15,822 nucleotides of DNA from Caldilineaceae bacterium. Lineage in GTDB: Bacteria > Chloroflexota > Anaerolineae > Caldilineales > Caldilineaceae. Of the stretch, positions 5,735 through 15,803 are shown piece after piece (the stretch's first letter is position 1; every line of letters starts with the position of its first letter). Both the position numbers and the translations under genes were made by a program. The DNA is taken from contig JAPKMV010000016.1 in the NCBI GenBank assembly GCA_026645635.1, positions 1-15,822 of the forward strand, read 5' to 3'. The notes under the pieces were generated by a model that was given only the letters and a program-made list of their open reading frames with translations, was not told the DNA's origin and searched no databases.

Positions 5735-6847
5735 ATGACCACCATCCACGCCGACCTCGAAGCCATCCAGTCTGTGCGCGCCGCGCTGCTGAGCTTCGCC
5801 GCGCGGGTGTATGAGGCGCTGCCGGACGCCGAATTTGCCGTCGAGCGCGGCGCCGCCACCCTGGACCGCCAGGAAGACGCCGCCCGCCGCGCAGTGAATG
5901 AACTCACCACCAGACTCTACGAATGCCACGCCGCGGCCATGTACGGCTATCCCGTCAACTACTACCATATCCAGCAGGCGCTGTGGGACGCCGAGCAGCG
6001 GCTAACCCGCATCCTGCACCTGCGCCGGCGTTTCGACAGTGCGGTGAACGCCTGGCGCAGTCGCAAATACGCCCTGGAGCGGGCTACCGACGATGACCTG
6101 GCCGCAGCCACCGGCTACCTCGACCGCCGTATCACTGCGCTGGAAAGCTATTACGCCACCACGCTGGCGACCACCGCACTCAACCTGGGCAGGTCCGGCA
6201 TCCCCTGGCTGCTGCCGGCGACCGTCGGCGCGCTGCGGCTGGCCATCGGGCATAGCAACCGGGCGTTGGGGCGCACCGCCGAGGAAGTCGCCGCCGCCGT
6301 GCTGAGCGAGCGCTTCGGCCTGCAGGAAGTCCCGTTCACCCAGCCGGCCCACGGCTTCGACCGCATCTTCCGCGCGCCGGGGCTGCCGGTCATCGTCGTG
6401 GAATCCAAAGCCAGCCATGACGGTAAGCTGCGCCTCGGTCAGACGCTGGCGGGCGAGCAAGGTTCACCCGGCTGGAACGCACAGCAAGCCGACAACATGG
6501 CGGACTCCGCTTCCAAACAGTGGAGTCCGGCCAACGAACGCATCGGCCGGCTGGTGCAAACACTGGGGCCGGAGAACGTGCCGGTGCTCGCAGTGGTGGT
6601 CAACCACCAGGCGTTCACGGCGGATGTTTACCAGCGCCAGCCTGACGGCGCCTGGCAGGTGCTGGAGGCGGGGATCGATTTGCAGCAGGTGACCGTGGAA
6701 ACTGCTGCAGAGGCTGCCCCCGCAGCCTTCCCGCAGGAGTCACCGGCCCACCAGCCTCCGCTGCCCTCACCCTGGTCGGAACGGAACGCAGAACTGCCCG
6801 CAGAGCGGCGCGAGGGCGTCCCTGGCGGCGCGGAACGGCGCGGGTGA
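5735..6847 (+). CDS. Putative polymorphic toxin: helical N-terminus plus PD-(D/E)xK-like nuclease region
   Basis: I do not recognise a named family over the full 370 residues. Residues 1-150 are strongly helical and look like an LXG/WXG-type coiled region. Residues about 200-300 carry AHGFDRIF (Asp209), then VIVVESKAS (Glu223, Lys225), a D...ExK arrangement seen in restriction-endonuclease-fold toxin domains of polymorphic toxins, followed by a conserved-looking MADSASKQWS helix and the strand PVLAVVVNH. The last 45 residues are Pro/Ala/Glu-rich and probably disordered. I chose ATG 5735 because AGAGGTAG lies at 5723-5729; the open frame upstream overlaps the preceding gene and is not needed. 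The stop overlaps the next start as GTGA. A DNA-cutting toxin is the best guess; an immunity gene is not obvious. Confidence 0.6.
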   Translation: MTTIHADLEAIQSVRAALLSFAARVYEALPDAEFAVERGAATLDRQEDAARRAVNELTTRLYECHAAAMYGYPVNYYHIQQALWDAEQRLTRILHLRRRFDSAVNAWRSRKYALERATDDDLAAATGYLDRRITALESYYATTLATTALNLGRSGIPWLLPATVGALRLAIGHSNRALGRTAEEVAAAVLSERFGLQEVPFTQPAHGFDRIFRAPGLPVIVVESKASHDGKLRLGQTLAGEQGSPGWNAQQADNMADSASKQWSPANERIGRLVQTLGPENVPVLAVVVNHQAFTADVYQRQPDGAWQVLEAGIDLQQVTVETAAEAAPAAFPQESPAHQPPLPSPWSERNAELPAERREGVPGGAERRG

Positions 6848-7068
6848 GCAGCATGGATGAGCTGAGCACGCCGGTTCTGGAAGCGGCGCGGCAGGTTGAA
6901 CAGGCGTGGCAGGCGGCGGCAGAACGCTGGCAGGATGAAACCGCCGCCCGCTTCGAGCAGGAACACATGCAGCCGCTGGCCGACGCGGCGGTGGACTACA
7001 TCCACGCCGCGCGCGAACTGGAGACCATCCTGGCGACGCTGCGCGGCCTGGCCGGCGACCTGGCGTAG
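6844..7068 (+). CDS. Small WXG100-like helical protein, coupled to the preceding gene
   Basis: A 74-residue helical hairpin, with residues about 5-35 and 45-70 predicted as helices joined around ERWQDETAARFEQEHMQPL, again with a W-x-D and a following Phe as in WXG100-like proteins. The GTG start at 6844 overlaps the previous stop (GTGA), indicating translational coupling; ATG 6853 is an alternative. It could be the secretion partner of the toxin-like protein or its immunity protein; sequence alone does not decide. The gene ends 12 bases from the end of the convergent amidohydrolase gene. Confidence 0.6.
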   Translation: MSSMDELSTPVLEAARQVEQAWQAAAERWQDETAARFEQEHMQPLADAAVDYIHAARELETILATLRGLAGDLA

Positions 7069-7080
7069 TCCTGCCGTCCA

Positions 7081-8484
7081 CTACACCGGCCGCCAGCGCG
7101 ACCGCGTATCCAGCAGCCGCTCTGTACCGGCGCGCCGGGCCAGGTTCTGCGCAGCGCGCTGCGCCTCTCGCAGCAGGGCTGATTCGTCCAGGTGGGTGAA
7201 GACGCCGCCCTCCATCAGCACCCGGCCGTCCACCACCACCGTCTCCACGTTGGCCTGACCGGACGAGTAGACCAGCGTCGCCACCGGGTCATGCACGGGA
7301 ATGGCCTTGGGCGTGAAGGGGTTGACCAGGAAGAAATCGGCCTGCATGCCCGGCGCCAGCGAACCCACCCGGTCGCCCAGCCCCAAGGCAGCGGCGCCGT
7401 CGCGGGTCGCCCAGTCCAGCGCCCGCTGCGCCAGCACACAGCTTGCCTCCATGCGCCCCACCTTCTGTAGCAGCGCGCTGAACTTGAGCGTCTCCAGCAT
7501 GTCCTGGCAGTTGTTGCTGCCCGACCCGTCGGTGGCGATGCCAATGGTCAGCTCCGCGTCCATCATGCGCGTGATGGGCGCGATGCCGGAGCCAAGATAC
7601 ATGTTGCTCACGGCGTTGTAGGCAATGGCCACGTTGTGCGCGGCAAAGAGGGCGATATCCGTGTCGGTGATATGGACACAGTGAACGGCGATGAAGTCGG
7701 GACCGAGCACGCCTGTTTTTGCCAGGAGCGGGATCGTGCGCAGCCCTGACATTTCCTGGGCCGCCACGTCGTCGAAGGGCGTCTCGTTGACGTGCATGGT
7801 GATGGTCATGCCGGTGGTGTCGGCGGCGCGGCGCACCGCGGCCAGCCCGTCGACGGTCATCGCCCAGATCACGCCGATGGCCAGCCCGATGTCGAGGCGG
7901 CCGTGGCCGGCGCCGTTGTAGCGGGCTTGCAGTTCCTGCGCGTGGGCCAGCGACTCCTCTGCCGGCTGGAGCATGGTCGACGGGATACCCATCGCCGCGC
8001 CGCTGTCCACTATGGTGCGCGTGTAGCGCCCGCGCAGCCCGCTGTCGAGCATCGCCCGGATCACCGCGTCGTGCAGCGCCGGGTCGCGCATGCCGTACAT
8101 GAAGTCCATCACCGTGGTGGCGCCGCTGCGCAGATTCTCCAGGCAGCTCACCAGGCTGAGGAGGTAGACTTCCTCAGGCGTCATCGCCGCGGCGGTGGGA
8201 AAGGTGACCGCCTGCACCCACTGCTCCACGGCCATGTCCTCGCCCAGTCCCTTGACCGCGGACTGGAAGAGGTGGGTATGGATGTTGCACAGGCCGGGAA
8301 AAAGGGCGCGACCGCTGGCGTCGATGGTCTTGGGCGCGGTGTATGCGGCGAGGATCACGGCGCTGGTGTCGACAGCGCGGATCACGCCGTCGTGCACCGC
8401 GAGCGCGCCATCTTCGATGACAGTGCGCTGTTCGTCCTGGGTGACGATGAGTGAACTGTGGACGATCAGATCGACAGGCTGCAT
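7081..8484 (-). CDS. Amidohydrolase family protein (deaminase type: SAH/MTA-deaminase or AtzB-like)
   Basis: A 467-residue metal-dependent hydrolase of the cytosine-deaminase/chlorohydrolase branch. Metal ligands and catalytic residues are all visible: the HxH in NIHTHLFQ (His69, His71), MHVNE (His231, Glu234), VHCVHITD (His268/His271) and the Asp of IATDGSGSNNCQDM (Asp319). The N-terminal beta-sandwich begins DLIVHSSLIVTQDEQ and closes with VETVVVDGRVLMEGG. Relatives deaminate S-adenosylhomocysteine, methylthioadenosine, guanine-like or triazine rings; the exact substrate cannot be assigned. It is last in the leftward unit led by the XRE-cupin regulator and lies opposite a molybdenum hydroxylase operon, which would suit catabolism of an N-heterocycle. 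It converges on the WXG-like gene with only 12 bases between the stops. Confidence 0.85.
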   Translation of the reverse strand: MQPVDLIVHSSLIVTQDEQRTVIEDGALAVHDGVIRAVDTSAVILAAYTAPKTIDASGRALFPGLCNIHTHLFQSAVKGLGEDMAVEQWVQAVTFPTAAAMTPEEVYLLSLVSCLENLRSGATTVMDFMYGMRDPALHDAVIRAMLDSGLRGRYTRTIVDSGAAMGIPSTMLQPAEESLAHAQELQARYNGAGHGRLDIGLAIGVIWAMTVDGLAAVRRAADTTGMTITMHVNETPFDDVAAQEMSGLRTIPLLAKTGVLGPDFIAVHCVHITDTDIALFAAHNVAIAYNAVSNMYLGSGIAPITRMMDAELTIGIATDGSGSNNCQDMLETLKFSALLQKVGRMEASCVLAQRALDWATRDGAAALGLGDRVGSLAPGMQADFFLVNPFTPKAIPVHDPVATLVYSSGQANVETVVVDGRVLMEGGVFTHLDESALLREAQRAAQNLARRAGTERLLDTRSRWRPV

Positions 8485-8669
8485 GTCTCATTACTCTCCA
8501 CATTCAAATCGGCACTGCGGACTTGCTGCCGCGCTCTTGAGAGCCGCCAAGCATCGTCCCAAACATCGCTGGCTTCCATTACTGGCGCTTCTGGTTCATG
8601 CGCCAATTTGATTTCTGCAGTGTCATGGCTTCTCAACTTTGATGCGTCGCCAACGCTGAAATCTATCAT
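8466..8669 (-). CDS. Uncertain small ORF between DUF2442 and amidohydrolase
   Basis: A 67-residue frame, not recognised, beginning MIDFSVGDASKL and overlapping the start of the amidohydrolase gene by 19 bases. AGGA lies eight bases before the ATG, and the frame fills the otherwise empty 8485-8695 gap between two same-strand genes. Against it, the residue make-up is unlike a folded protein, the segment is less GC-rich than its neighbours and the frame stays open upstream of the ATG. It may be the remnant of a longer gene. Confidence 0.25.
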   Translation of the reverse strand: MIDFSVGDASKLRSHDTAEIKLAHEPEAPVMEASDVWDDAWRLSRARQQVRSADLNVESNETCSLSI

Positions 8670-8695
8670 TGCGGTTGATCCTGAATCAACAACGA

Positions 8696-8938
8696 TCAGT
8701 GCAAACGTTGCATGTCGAGCAGCGGCTGTAACTCAATGCCTTCATCGAGATCAGGCCACCAGACGCCGCCGCCAGTTGGCACAATTTCCCATCGGCTGCG
8801 CTGCTCTGAGCTAGCTGTGAACAACCATTGCAGCCAAGCGTAGCGCGCCGACTCCAGTTGAATTGCACGGCCGTCGTTCAGATAGATGCCCAATATGTCG
8901 CCAGTAAACGCAACATGATCGATCCGAACCAAAGCCAT
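8696..8938 (-). CDS. DUF2442 domain protein
   Basis: An 80-residue protein with the DUF2442 layout: HVAFTGDILGIYLNDGRAI near the start, a central SARYAWLQWL segment and the diagnostic C-terminal WEIVPTGGGVWWPDLDEGIEL. Members are small proteins often next to DUF4160 genes and sometimes treated as toxin-antitoxin-like, but no biochemical function is established. ATG 8938 is preferred over the adjacent GTG 8941. GAGGGG just upstream overlaps the end of the XRE-cupin gene, 18 bases away, so the two are probably co-transcribed. DUF4160 is not recognised next to it. Confidence 0.75.
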   Translation of the reverse strand: MALVRIDHVAFTGDILGIYLNDGRAIQLESARYAWLQWLFTASSEQRSRWEIVPTGGGVWWPDLDEGIELQPLLDMQRLH

Positions 8939-8956
8939 CACGTCAACCGTCGCCCC

Positions 8957-9565
8957 TCAAAAGATCGGCGGCGTGATCGCCGAGAGGAAGACCGCCTCGC
9001 CGTCGCCCACGGCGCTGATCTCGCGCAGGGCAAACCCCTGGATGTAGATACTGTCGCCCGCTTCCAGCAGATACTCCTGCTCATGGAGCACGACGCGCAG
9101 ACGGCCCTCCATCACATAGAGGCATTCCTCCGACGCCATCTTGGGCGTGCGCGCCACGTTGCCCGCCGAAGGCTGCACGCGCGAGATGAAGACCTCCAAT
9201 TTATTGCGCAAGTTGGGCACCAGCAGCTCGCTGGTCACGTCGCCCGGTGGGAAGGTGATCTGGATGCGCTCGTTGCGACGCACCACCGGGTTCTGCACCG
9301 TGGCCCCGGCGCTCCCATCCACGGAAAAGTAGAAGGGTGGCACATCCAAGGCTTCGGCGATGCGGTAAAGCGAATCAAGCGAAGGGTTGTTGATGTTGCG
9401 TTCGATCAGGCTCAGGAAACTGGCCGTCAACCCGGTGCGCGCCGCCAGTTCTTCCAGGCTCAGCCCCAATTCCTTGCGCCGTTCGCGCACGCGTTCGCCC
9501 AGGGGATCGGGGGCGTCACCGTTGGTGCGCCCGGCATGGCGTGTGGTGCGGCGAGTGGTGGACAT
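8957..9565 (-). CDS. XRE-family transcriptional regulator with C-terminal cupin domain
   Basis: A 202-residue regulator. Residues about 22-75 form the Cro/CI helix-turn-helix (GERVRERRKELGLSLEELA, TGLTASFLSLIERNINNPSL, then YRIAEALDV); about 125-200 form a cupin barrel (EECLYVMEGRLRVVL, LEAGDSIYI). This PuuR/SutR-like architecture usually senses a small metabolite in the cupin and represses nearby catabolic genes. ATG 9565 is preferred to the start at 9604 because a strong promoter ends at 9572 and the first 13 residues of the longer form would be encoded in the promoter. It faces the molybdenum hydroxylase operon across a 165-base gap and is the obvious candidate regulator of both directions. 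Confidence 0.87.
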   Translation of the reverse strand: MSTTRRTTRHAGRTNGDAPDPLGERVRERRKELGLSLEELAARTGLTASFLSLIERNINNPSLDSLYRIAEALDVPPFYFSVDGSAGATVQNPVVRRNERIQITFPPGDVTSELLVPNLRNKLEVFISRVQPSAGNVARTPKMASEECLYVMEGRLRVVLHEQEYLLEAGDSIYIQGFALREISAVGDGEAVFLSAITPPIF

Positions 9566-9571
9566 AGCGTG

Positions 9572-9600
9572 AGTGTACACCGTGTATCCCGCGCTGTCAA
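9572..9600 (-). promoter_or_regulatory. Sigma70-type promoter of the XRE-cupin gene
   Basis: On the minus strand, TTGACA (9600-9595), a 17-base spacer and TACACT (9577-9572). The expected transcription start, about seven bases further, falls at or very near the ATG at 9565, implying a leaderless or nearly leaderless mRNA. Confidence 0.68.
9573..9586. promoter_or_regulatory. Overlapping palindromes, candidate operator
   Basis: GTGTACAC (9573-9580) overlaps TACAC-C-GTGTA (9576-9586). The pair covers the -10 element of the XRE promoter, a natural site for autorepression. A related AGTG-T-CACT palindrome lies at 9611-9619. Binding is inferred. Confidence 0.45.
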
Positions 9601-9639
9601 TCATTTATTGAGTGTCACTTGAAATACTTTTAGCAATGC

Positions 9640-9668
9640 TTGACATCGTCATCTCGATATGCTAATGT
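9640..9668 (+). promoter_or_regulatory. Sigma70-type promoter of the rightward molybdenum hydroxylase/dehydrogenase operon
   Basis: TTGACA at 9640-9645, a 17-base spacer and TAATGT at 9663-9668, ending 62 bases before the ATG at 9731. No other comparably good promoter was noticed in the gaps of the downstream genes, so this probably drives the whole operon. Confidence 0.7.
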
Positions 9669-9730
9669 GACTTCACCCCACTTTGCGCATGTGCTCCTAG
9701 CTTTGAACGAAGACAACCAACGGAGGCTTT

Positions 9731-10525
9731 ATGCCAACAACCATCCGTGAGTTTCACCGTGCATCCTCGCCGTCACAGGCATTGGAACTCCTGCAACGAA
9801 CGGACACGCTCACCAGCGCGCTTGTCGTCGGCCCACGCCTGCCCGATGCGCCCTACGCACAGACGGACGCCGTGGTCGATCTGCAAGCCATGATCCCCCA
9901 TGCCATCACCTTTACCTCAACCGCTATCCAGATCGGCGCCTGTGCGACGTTGCAAGCGCTCGTTGCGTCTGCGCCGCTCGCCAATGTAGCCGACGGCATC
10001 CTCTGTCGCGCGGCGGCGCTTGCTGCCCACTTCGGGCTGCGCAATCTGGCCACGGTGGCCGGCGCCATCGACGGCGCCACCGCTACGCCGCCTGGCCCGC
10101 CCGAGGTGCTGCTGGCCCTGCTCGTCCTCGGCGCCCAGGTCAAGGTGATGGGCGGCGAAGGCGGCGCGCTTGCGGCCTATCAACCATCGCCGCACACCGT
10201 GTTGGAGGAGATCACTATCGCCGACGCCGGTCAGTGGCGCGGTGCACTGGCACGCGTGGCGCGGTCGCCGCTCGACCAGGCCATTGTGACCGCGGCCGCT
10301 GCGGTCTCGCCCACGTTGGCGCGCGTGGCAGTGGCCGGTGCGGCTGCCGGCCCGATCACGGCGGAGGTAAAGCTGGATGACGACCCGCAGCAGGCTTCTG
10401 CGCTGCTCATCACCGCCGTGCTTGCGCATGTGGAGCCACAGGGCGACTACCGCGGCAGCGCCGAGTACCGCCGGGCGATGGCCGAAGTGCTCGCCCGCCG
10501 CGCGCTCAACCAGGTATTAGCGTGA
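9731..10525 (+). CDS. Molybdenum hydroxylase FAD-subunit-like protein (CoxM/XdhB-like, degenerate)
   Basis: A 264-residue protein aligning by eye with the FAD-binding medium subunit of the xanthine dehydrogenase/CO dehydrogenase family, which passes electrons from the [2Fe-2S] clusters to FAD. The start IREFHRASSPSQALELLQ and the FGLRNLATVAGAI stretch (101-113) match the family, as does the C-terminal GSAEYRRAMAEVLARRAL. The usual FAD pyrophosphate motif (A-G-G-T-D-L) is replaced by LVVGPRLPD (31-39), and the second (I-R-N-x-A-T-x-G-G-N) by LRNLATVAGAI, so flavin binding is doubtful. It is slightly shorter than the usual 280-300 residues. GGAGG at 9722-9726 supports the ATG. It is the first gene of the rightward operon. 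It may be a structural or non-flavin relative. Confidence 0.7.
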   Translation: MPTTIREFHRASSPSQALELLQRTDTLTSALVVGPRLPDAPYAQTDAVVDLQAMIPHAITFTSTAIQIGACATLQALVASAPLANVADGILCRAAALAAHFGLRNLATVAGAIDGATATPPGPPEVLLALLVLGAQVKVMGGEGGALAAYQPSPHTVLEEITIADAGQWRGALARVARSPLDQAIVTAAAAVSPTLARVAVAGAAAGPITAEVKLDDDPQQASALLITAVLAHVEPQGDYRGSAEYRRAMAEVLARRALNQVLA

Positions 10526-10530
10526 GATCT

Positions 10531-10583
10531 CAATCTCTAATCTCCAATCTCATCTGAACCAGGAGATTGGAGATTAGAGATTG
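10531..10583. repeat. Perfect 21-bp inverted repeat in operon gap 1
   Basis: The left arm (10531-10551) consists of three heptamers: CAATCTC, TAATCTC, CAATCTC. The right arm (10563-10583) is its exact reverse complement; the loop is 11 bases. It fills most of the 89-base gap and would form a strong RNA hairpin. Confidence 0.95.
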
Positions 10584-10614
10584 GATTACCTCCAGCCATA
10601 GACGGGAGAACCTC

Positions 10615-10715
10615 ATGAACATCCAGATCAACCTCAACGGCCAGACCCGCAGTTTTGCCGTCGAACCGGGCGAGACGCTGATGGCGGCGAAACCGGCGAA
10701 TGCGGCGCGTGCTCG

Positions 10716-10737
<22 letters not shown>
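10615..10737 (+). pseudogene. N-terminal fragment of the [2Fe-2S] domain, out of frame with the main ORF
   Basis: ATG 10615, with GGGAG at 10604-10608 as ribosome site, opens a frame whose first 22 residues, MNIQINLNGQTRSFAVEPGE and on to Thr-Leu, are the normal start of a CoxS-type ferredoxin domain. The family would continue with about 16 residues ending in the first cluster Cys. Instead only eight bases (10681-10688) separate this part from the GAA of the ETGECGAC segment, which lies in another frame. The original frame runs on as nonsense to TGA 10735-10737. A deletion of roughly 40-43 bases, not a multiple of three, fits. Confidence 0.78.
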
Positions 10738-13512
<2,775 letters not shown>

Positions 13513-13514
<2 letters not shown>

Positions 13515-13601
13515 ATTGTGAATTGTGAAGTCTGAATTGTGAAGTGGGGGAGCGGCCCTTCACTTCACAATTCACAATTGACCATTCACAATTCACAATT
13601 C
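13513..13601. repeat. Inverted repeat of heptamers in operon gap 2
   Basis: The left arm (13513-13546) is built of GAATTGT-type heptamers. The right arm (13561-13601) is its reverse complement with exactly one extra heptamer (34 versus 41 bases); 17 outer and 12 inner bases pair perfectly. The left arm overlaps the stop codon of the hydroxylase gene. Confidence 0.93.
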
Positions 13602-13623
13602 TGCAGTTCAATAAGGAACCACT

Positions 13624-14607
13624 ATGACCCTAGACATCGAAACATTGGTCGATCTCTACCGCGATATGTGGCTGATCCGCGCGTTCGAGTTTGGCCTGGA
13701 GCGCGAGTTCAAGAAGGGCAACGTGCCCGGCATGTTGCACACCGGCGTGGGGCAAGAGGCGACGCAGGCTGCGCTGGCCGCGCATCTTCATGCCACCGAC
13801 GCCTTCTTCCCCGACCACCGCTGCCACGGCATCAACGCGCTGGCGCAGGAGAAGCATCAGGGCGACGGCGAACGCATCATGGCCGAACTGTTTGGCCGCG
13901 CCACCGGCGTCTCCGGCGGCAAGGGCGGCAGCCTGCACAGTGCCAACCCCGAGGTCGGCAACTTCGGCGACAACGCCGTCGAAGGGTCGTACATGGCTAC
14001 GGTGCTGGGCGTGGCGCTCGCCTACCAGATGCGCAGGCAGCCCAACGTCGCCTGCTGCATCATCGGCGACGGCACAGTGGGCCGCGGCGAGTTCCACGAG
14101 AGCCTCAACATGGCGGCGATCTGGAAGCTGCCGGTGCTCTATGCGCTGGTGAACAACGGCTATGCCATCTCCATGCCCGTGGGCAAGGGCCACGCCTCGG
14201 CCGACATCGTGGATCTGGCGCGGGGCTACGGCATGCCCTGCGTGGTCGTGGACGGCAACGACATCGAACTGGCCTATGCCGAGGTGCAGAAGGCCGTCGA
14301 TTACATCCGCGGGGGCAACGGGCCGTACTTCCTCGAATTCAAGACCTGGCGCTGGCAGGGTCTCTTCTCCGGCGAGTTTCGCCCGGCGGAAGAGGTGCGC
14401 TACTGGAAAGAGGAGCGCGACCCGCTCAAGCTGGCGCGGGCCAAGATCATCGAAAACAGCGCCTTGACTGCCGACGATGTGGATCGGATCGAAGCGGAAG
14501 TCAAGGCAGAGGTTGAAGGCTGGATCGACTATGCCAAACAGAGTCCGATGCCGGAACCGGCCAAGGCGACGGCGAATGTCTACGTTGGCTGGACTGTGGA
14601 GAATTAG
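13624..14607 (+). CDS. 2-oxoacid dehydrogenase E1 component, alpha subunit (pyruvate/acetoin type)
   Basis: A 327-residue thiamine-diphosphate enzyme subunit that, with the next gene product, decarboxylates a 2-oxo acid (or cleaves acetoin) and transfers the acyl group to lipoyl-E2. The TPP motif runs from GDG (148-150) through GRGEFHESLNMAA to NN (177-178), followed by GYAISMP. HTGVGQEA, FFPDHRCHG and GRATGVSGGKGGSLH are the usual cofactor and phosphorylation-loop-like segments. Length and lack of an N-terminal extension are typical of the alpha subunit of heterotetrameric E1. AAGGA at 13613-13617 supports the ATG. The family does not allow pyruvate, branched-chain and acetoin enzymes to be told apart by eye; the acetoin/pyruvate group looks closest. 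Confidence 0.9.
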   Translation: MTLDIETLVDLYRDMWLIRAFEFGLEREFKKGNVPGMLHTGVGQEATQAALAAHLHATDAFFPDHRCHGINALAQEKHQGDGERIMAELFGRATGVSGGKGGSLHSANPEVGNFGDNAVEGSYMATVLGVALAYQMRRQPNVACCIIGDGTVGRGEFHESLNMAAIWKLPVLYALVNNGYAISMPVGKGHASADIVDLARGYGMPCVVVDGNDIELAYAEVQKAVDYIRGGNGPYFLEFKTWRWQGLFSGEFRPAEEVRYWKEERDPLKLARAKIIENSALTADDVDRIEAEVKAEVEGWIDYAKQSPMPEPAKATANVYVGWTVEN

Positions 14608-14613
14608 GGTTTT

Positions 14614-14667
14614 GGGGTGATGGGGTCTTGGGGCGGGCGCAGCAAAACCCCACGACCCTAACACCCC
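14614..14667. repeat. Imperfect inverted repeat in operon gap 3
   Basis: Left arm 14614-14633 and right arm 14648-14667, 20 bases each, with 17 paired. The GGGG runs of the left arm and C-runs of the right recur every eight bases. The gap is 87 bases long and ends with the AAGGCGG ribosome site of the next gene. Confidence 0.85.
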
Positions 14668-14694
14668 ACCACTTAATTACATAAGGCGGCTTCT

Positions 14695-15684
14695 ATGACA
14701 CAATCACCTGCGCGCACGCGCACCTTTGTGCAGGCGCTGACCGAGGCGCTCGACCTGGCGCTGGAACGGGACCCCAACGTCTACATGTTGGGCGAAGACA
14801 TCGGCGAGATGGGCGGCGACTTCGGCGTGACCCGCGGCCTGTGGGCGAAATACGGCGAAACGCGCGTGCGCGACACGCCCCTCTCCGAGGCGGCGATCAT
14901 CGGCACGGCGGTCGGTTCGGCGATGATGGGCATGCGCCCCGTCGCCGAGATCATGTTTGCCGACTTCCTGGGCGAGTGCTACGACCAGTTGGTCAACAAC
15001 GCGGCCAAGATGCACTACATGTTCGACGGGCAGTTCAAGGCGCCCATCGTCGTGCGCACGGCCTGCGGCGGCGGCTTCGGCGGTGGACCGCATCATTCGC
15101 AGTCGGTGGAGGGCTGGTTCCTCAACGTACCGGGCCTGGTCATCGTCGCGCCCGCTACGCCCGCCGACGCCAAGGGGCTGCTGCTCGCTTCCATCGAGAA
15201 CGACAATCCTATCCTGTTCCTCGAACACAAGGCGCTCTACCGCATCAAGGGCGATGTGCCCGAGGGCTACTACACCACGCCGCTGCGTCAGGCAAGAATC
15301 GCCAGGGAAGGCAAGGATGTCACCGTCGTGGCGACGATGAAGATGGTGCACGAGGCGCTGGCCGCGGCGGCGGAGTTGGAGAAAGAGGGCATCAATGTGG
15401 AGGTGATCGACCTGCGCACGATCCTGCCCTACGACGCGGAGACGGTGCTGGCATCCGTGCGCAAGACCGGCCGCGCCGTGGTCGCCAACGAAGCGCCGCG
15501 CACCGGCGGTTTGGCCAGCGAGCTGAGCGCGGTGATCGGCGAGGCATGCTTCCGCGACCTCAAGGCGCCGGTGGAACGCGTCACCGGGCTGGACACGCCG
15601 ATCCCCTTCTCGCTGGTGCTGGAGAAGTACATTCTCCCCGGCAAGGAGCAGGTGGTAGAGGGGATTCGGCGCGTAATGAAGTAG
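14695..15684 (+). CDS. 2-oxoacid dehydrogenase E1 component, beta subunit (pyruvate/acetoin type)
   Basis: A 329-residue transketolase-like subunit that completes E1 with the preceding alpha subunit. The N-terminal part has ALDLALERDPNVYMLGEDIG with the conserved Glu that activates thiamine diphosphate, RVRDTPLSEAAIIGTAVGSA and MRPVAEIMFADF; next come GGGFGGGPHHSQSVEGWF and VPGLVIVAPATPADAKGLL. The C-terminal domain shows VEVIDLRTILPYDAETVLASV and GLDTPIPFS. AAGG at 14683-14686 precedes the ATG. Length is standard (about 325). It lies 87 bases after the alpha subunit with a hairpin between and is followed by the probable E2 start. Confidence 0.92.
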   Translation: MTQSPARTRTFVQALTEALDLALERDPNVYMLGEDIGEMGGDFGVTRGLWAKYGETRVRDTPLSEAAIIGTAVGSAMMGMRPVAEIMFADFLGECYDQLVNNAAKMHYMFDGQFKAPIVVRTACGGGFGGGPHHSQSVEGWFLNVPGLVIVAPATPADAKGLLLASIENDNPILFLEHKALYRIKGDVPEGYYTTPLRQARIAREGKDVTVVATMKMVHEALAAAAELEKEGINVEVIDLRTILPYDAETVLASVRKTGRAVVANEAPRTGGLASELSAVIGEACFRDLKAPVERVTGLDTPIPFSLVLEKYILPGKEQVVEGIRRVMK

Positions 15685-15686
15685 GA

Positions 15687-15778
15687 ATAGACCGCGGATT
15701 TGGCGGATTAGGCGGATTTACGCGGATAAATACAAATATCCGCGATAATCCGTCTAATCCGCCAAATCCGCGGTCTAT
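15687..15778. repeat. Long 42-bp-arm inverted repeat in operon gap 4
   Basis: Left arm 15687-15728 and right arm 15737-15778, 42 bases each, with 39 paired, the outer 25 perfectly; loop of eight bases. The left arm contains GCGGAT at intervals of about nine bases. It occupies most of the 119-base gap before the E2 start. Confidence 0.95.
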
Positions 15779-15803
15779 CATTGAATCGACAAGGATTGTG
15801 GCA

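Noticed and set aside
7069..7080. Bidirectional terminator between the convergent genes
   Set aside because: Only 12 bases separate the stops; the pairing around the two TAG codons is short and lacks a U-run.
13630..14664. 344-codon minus-strand frame opposite E1-alpha
   Set aside because: Antisense shadow; the plus strand encodes a full-length, motif-complete E1-alpha.
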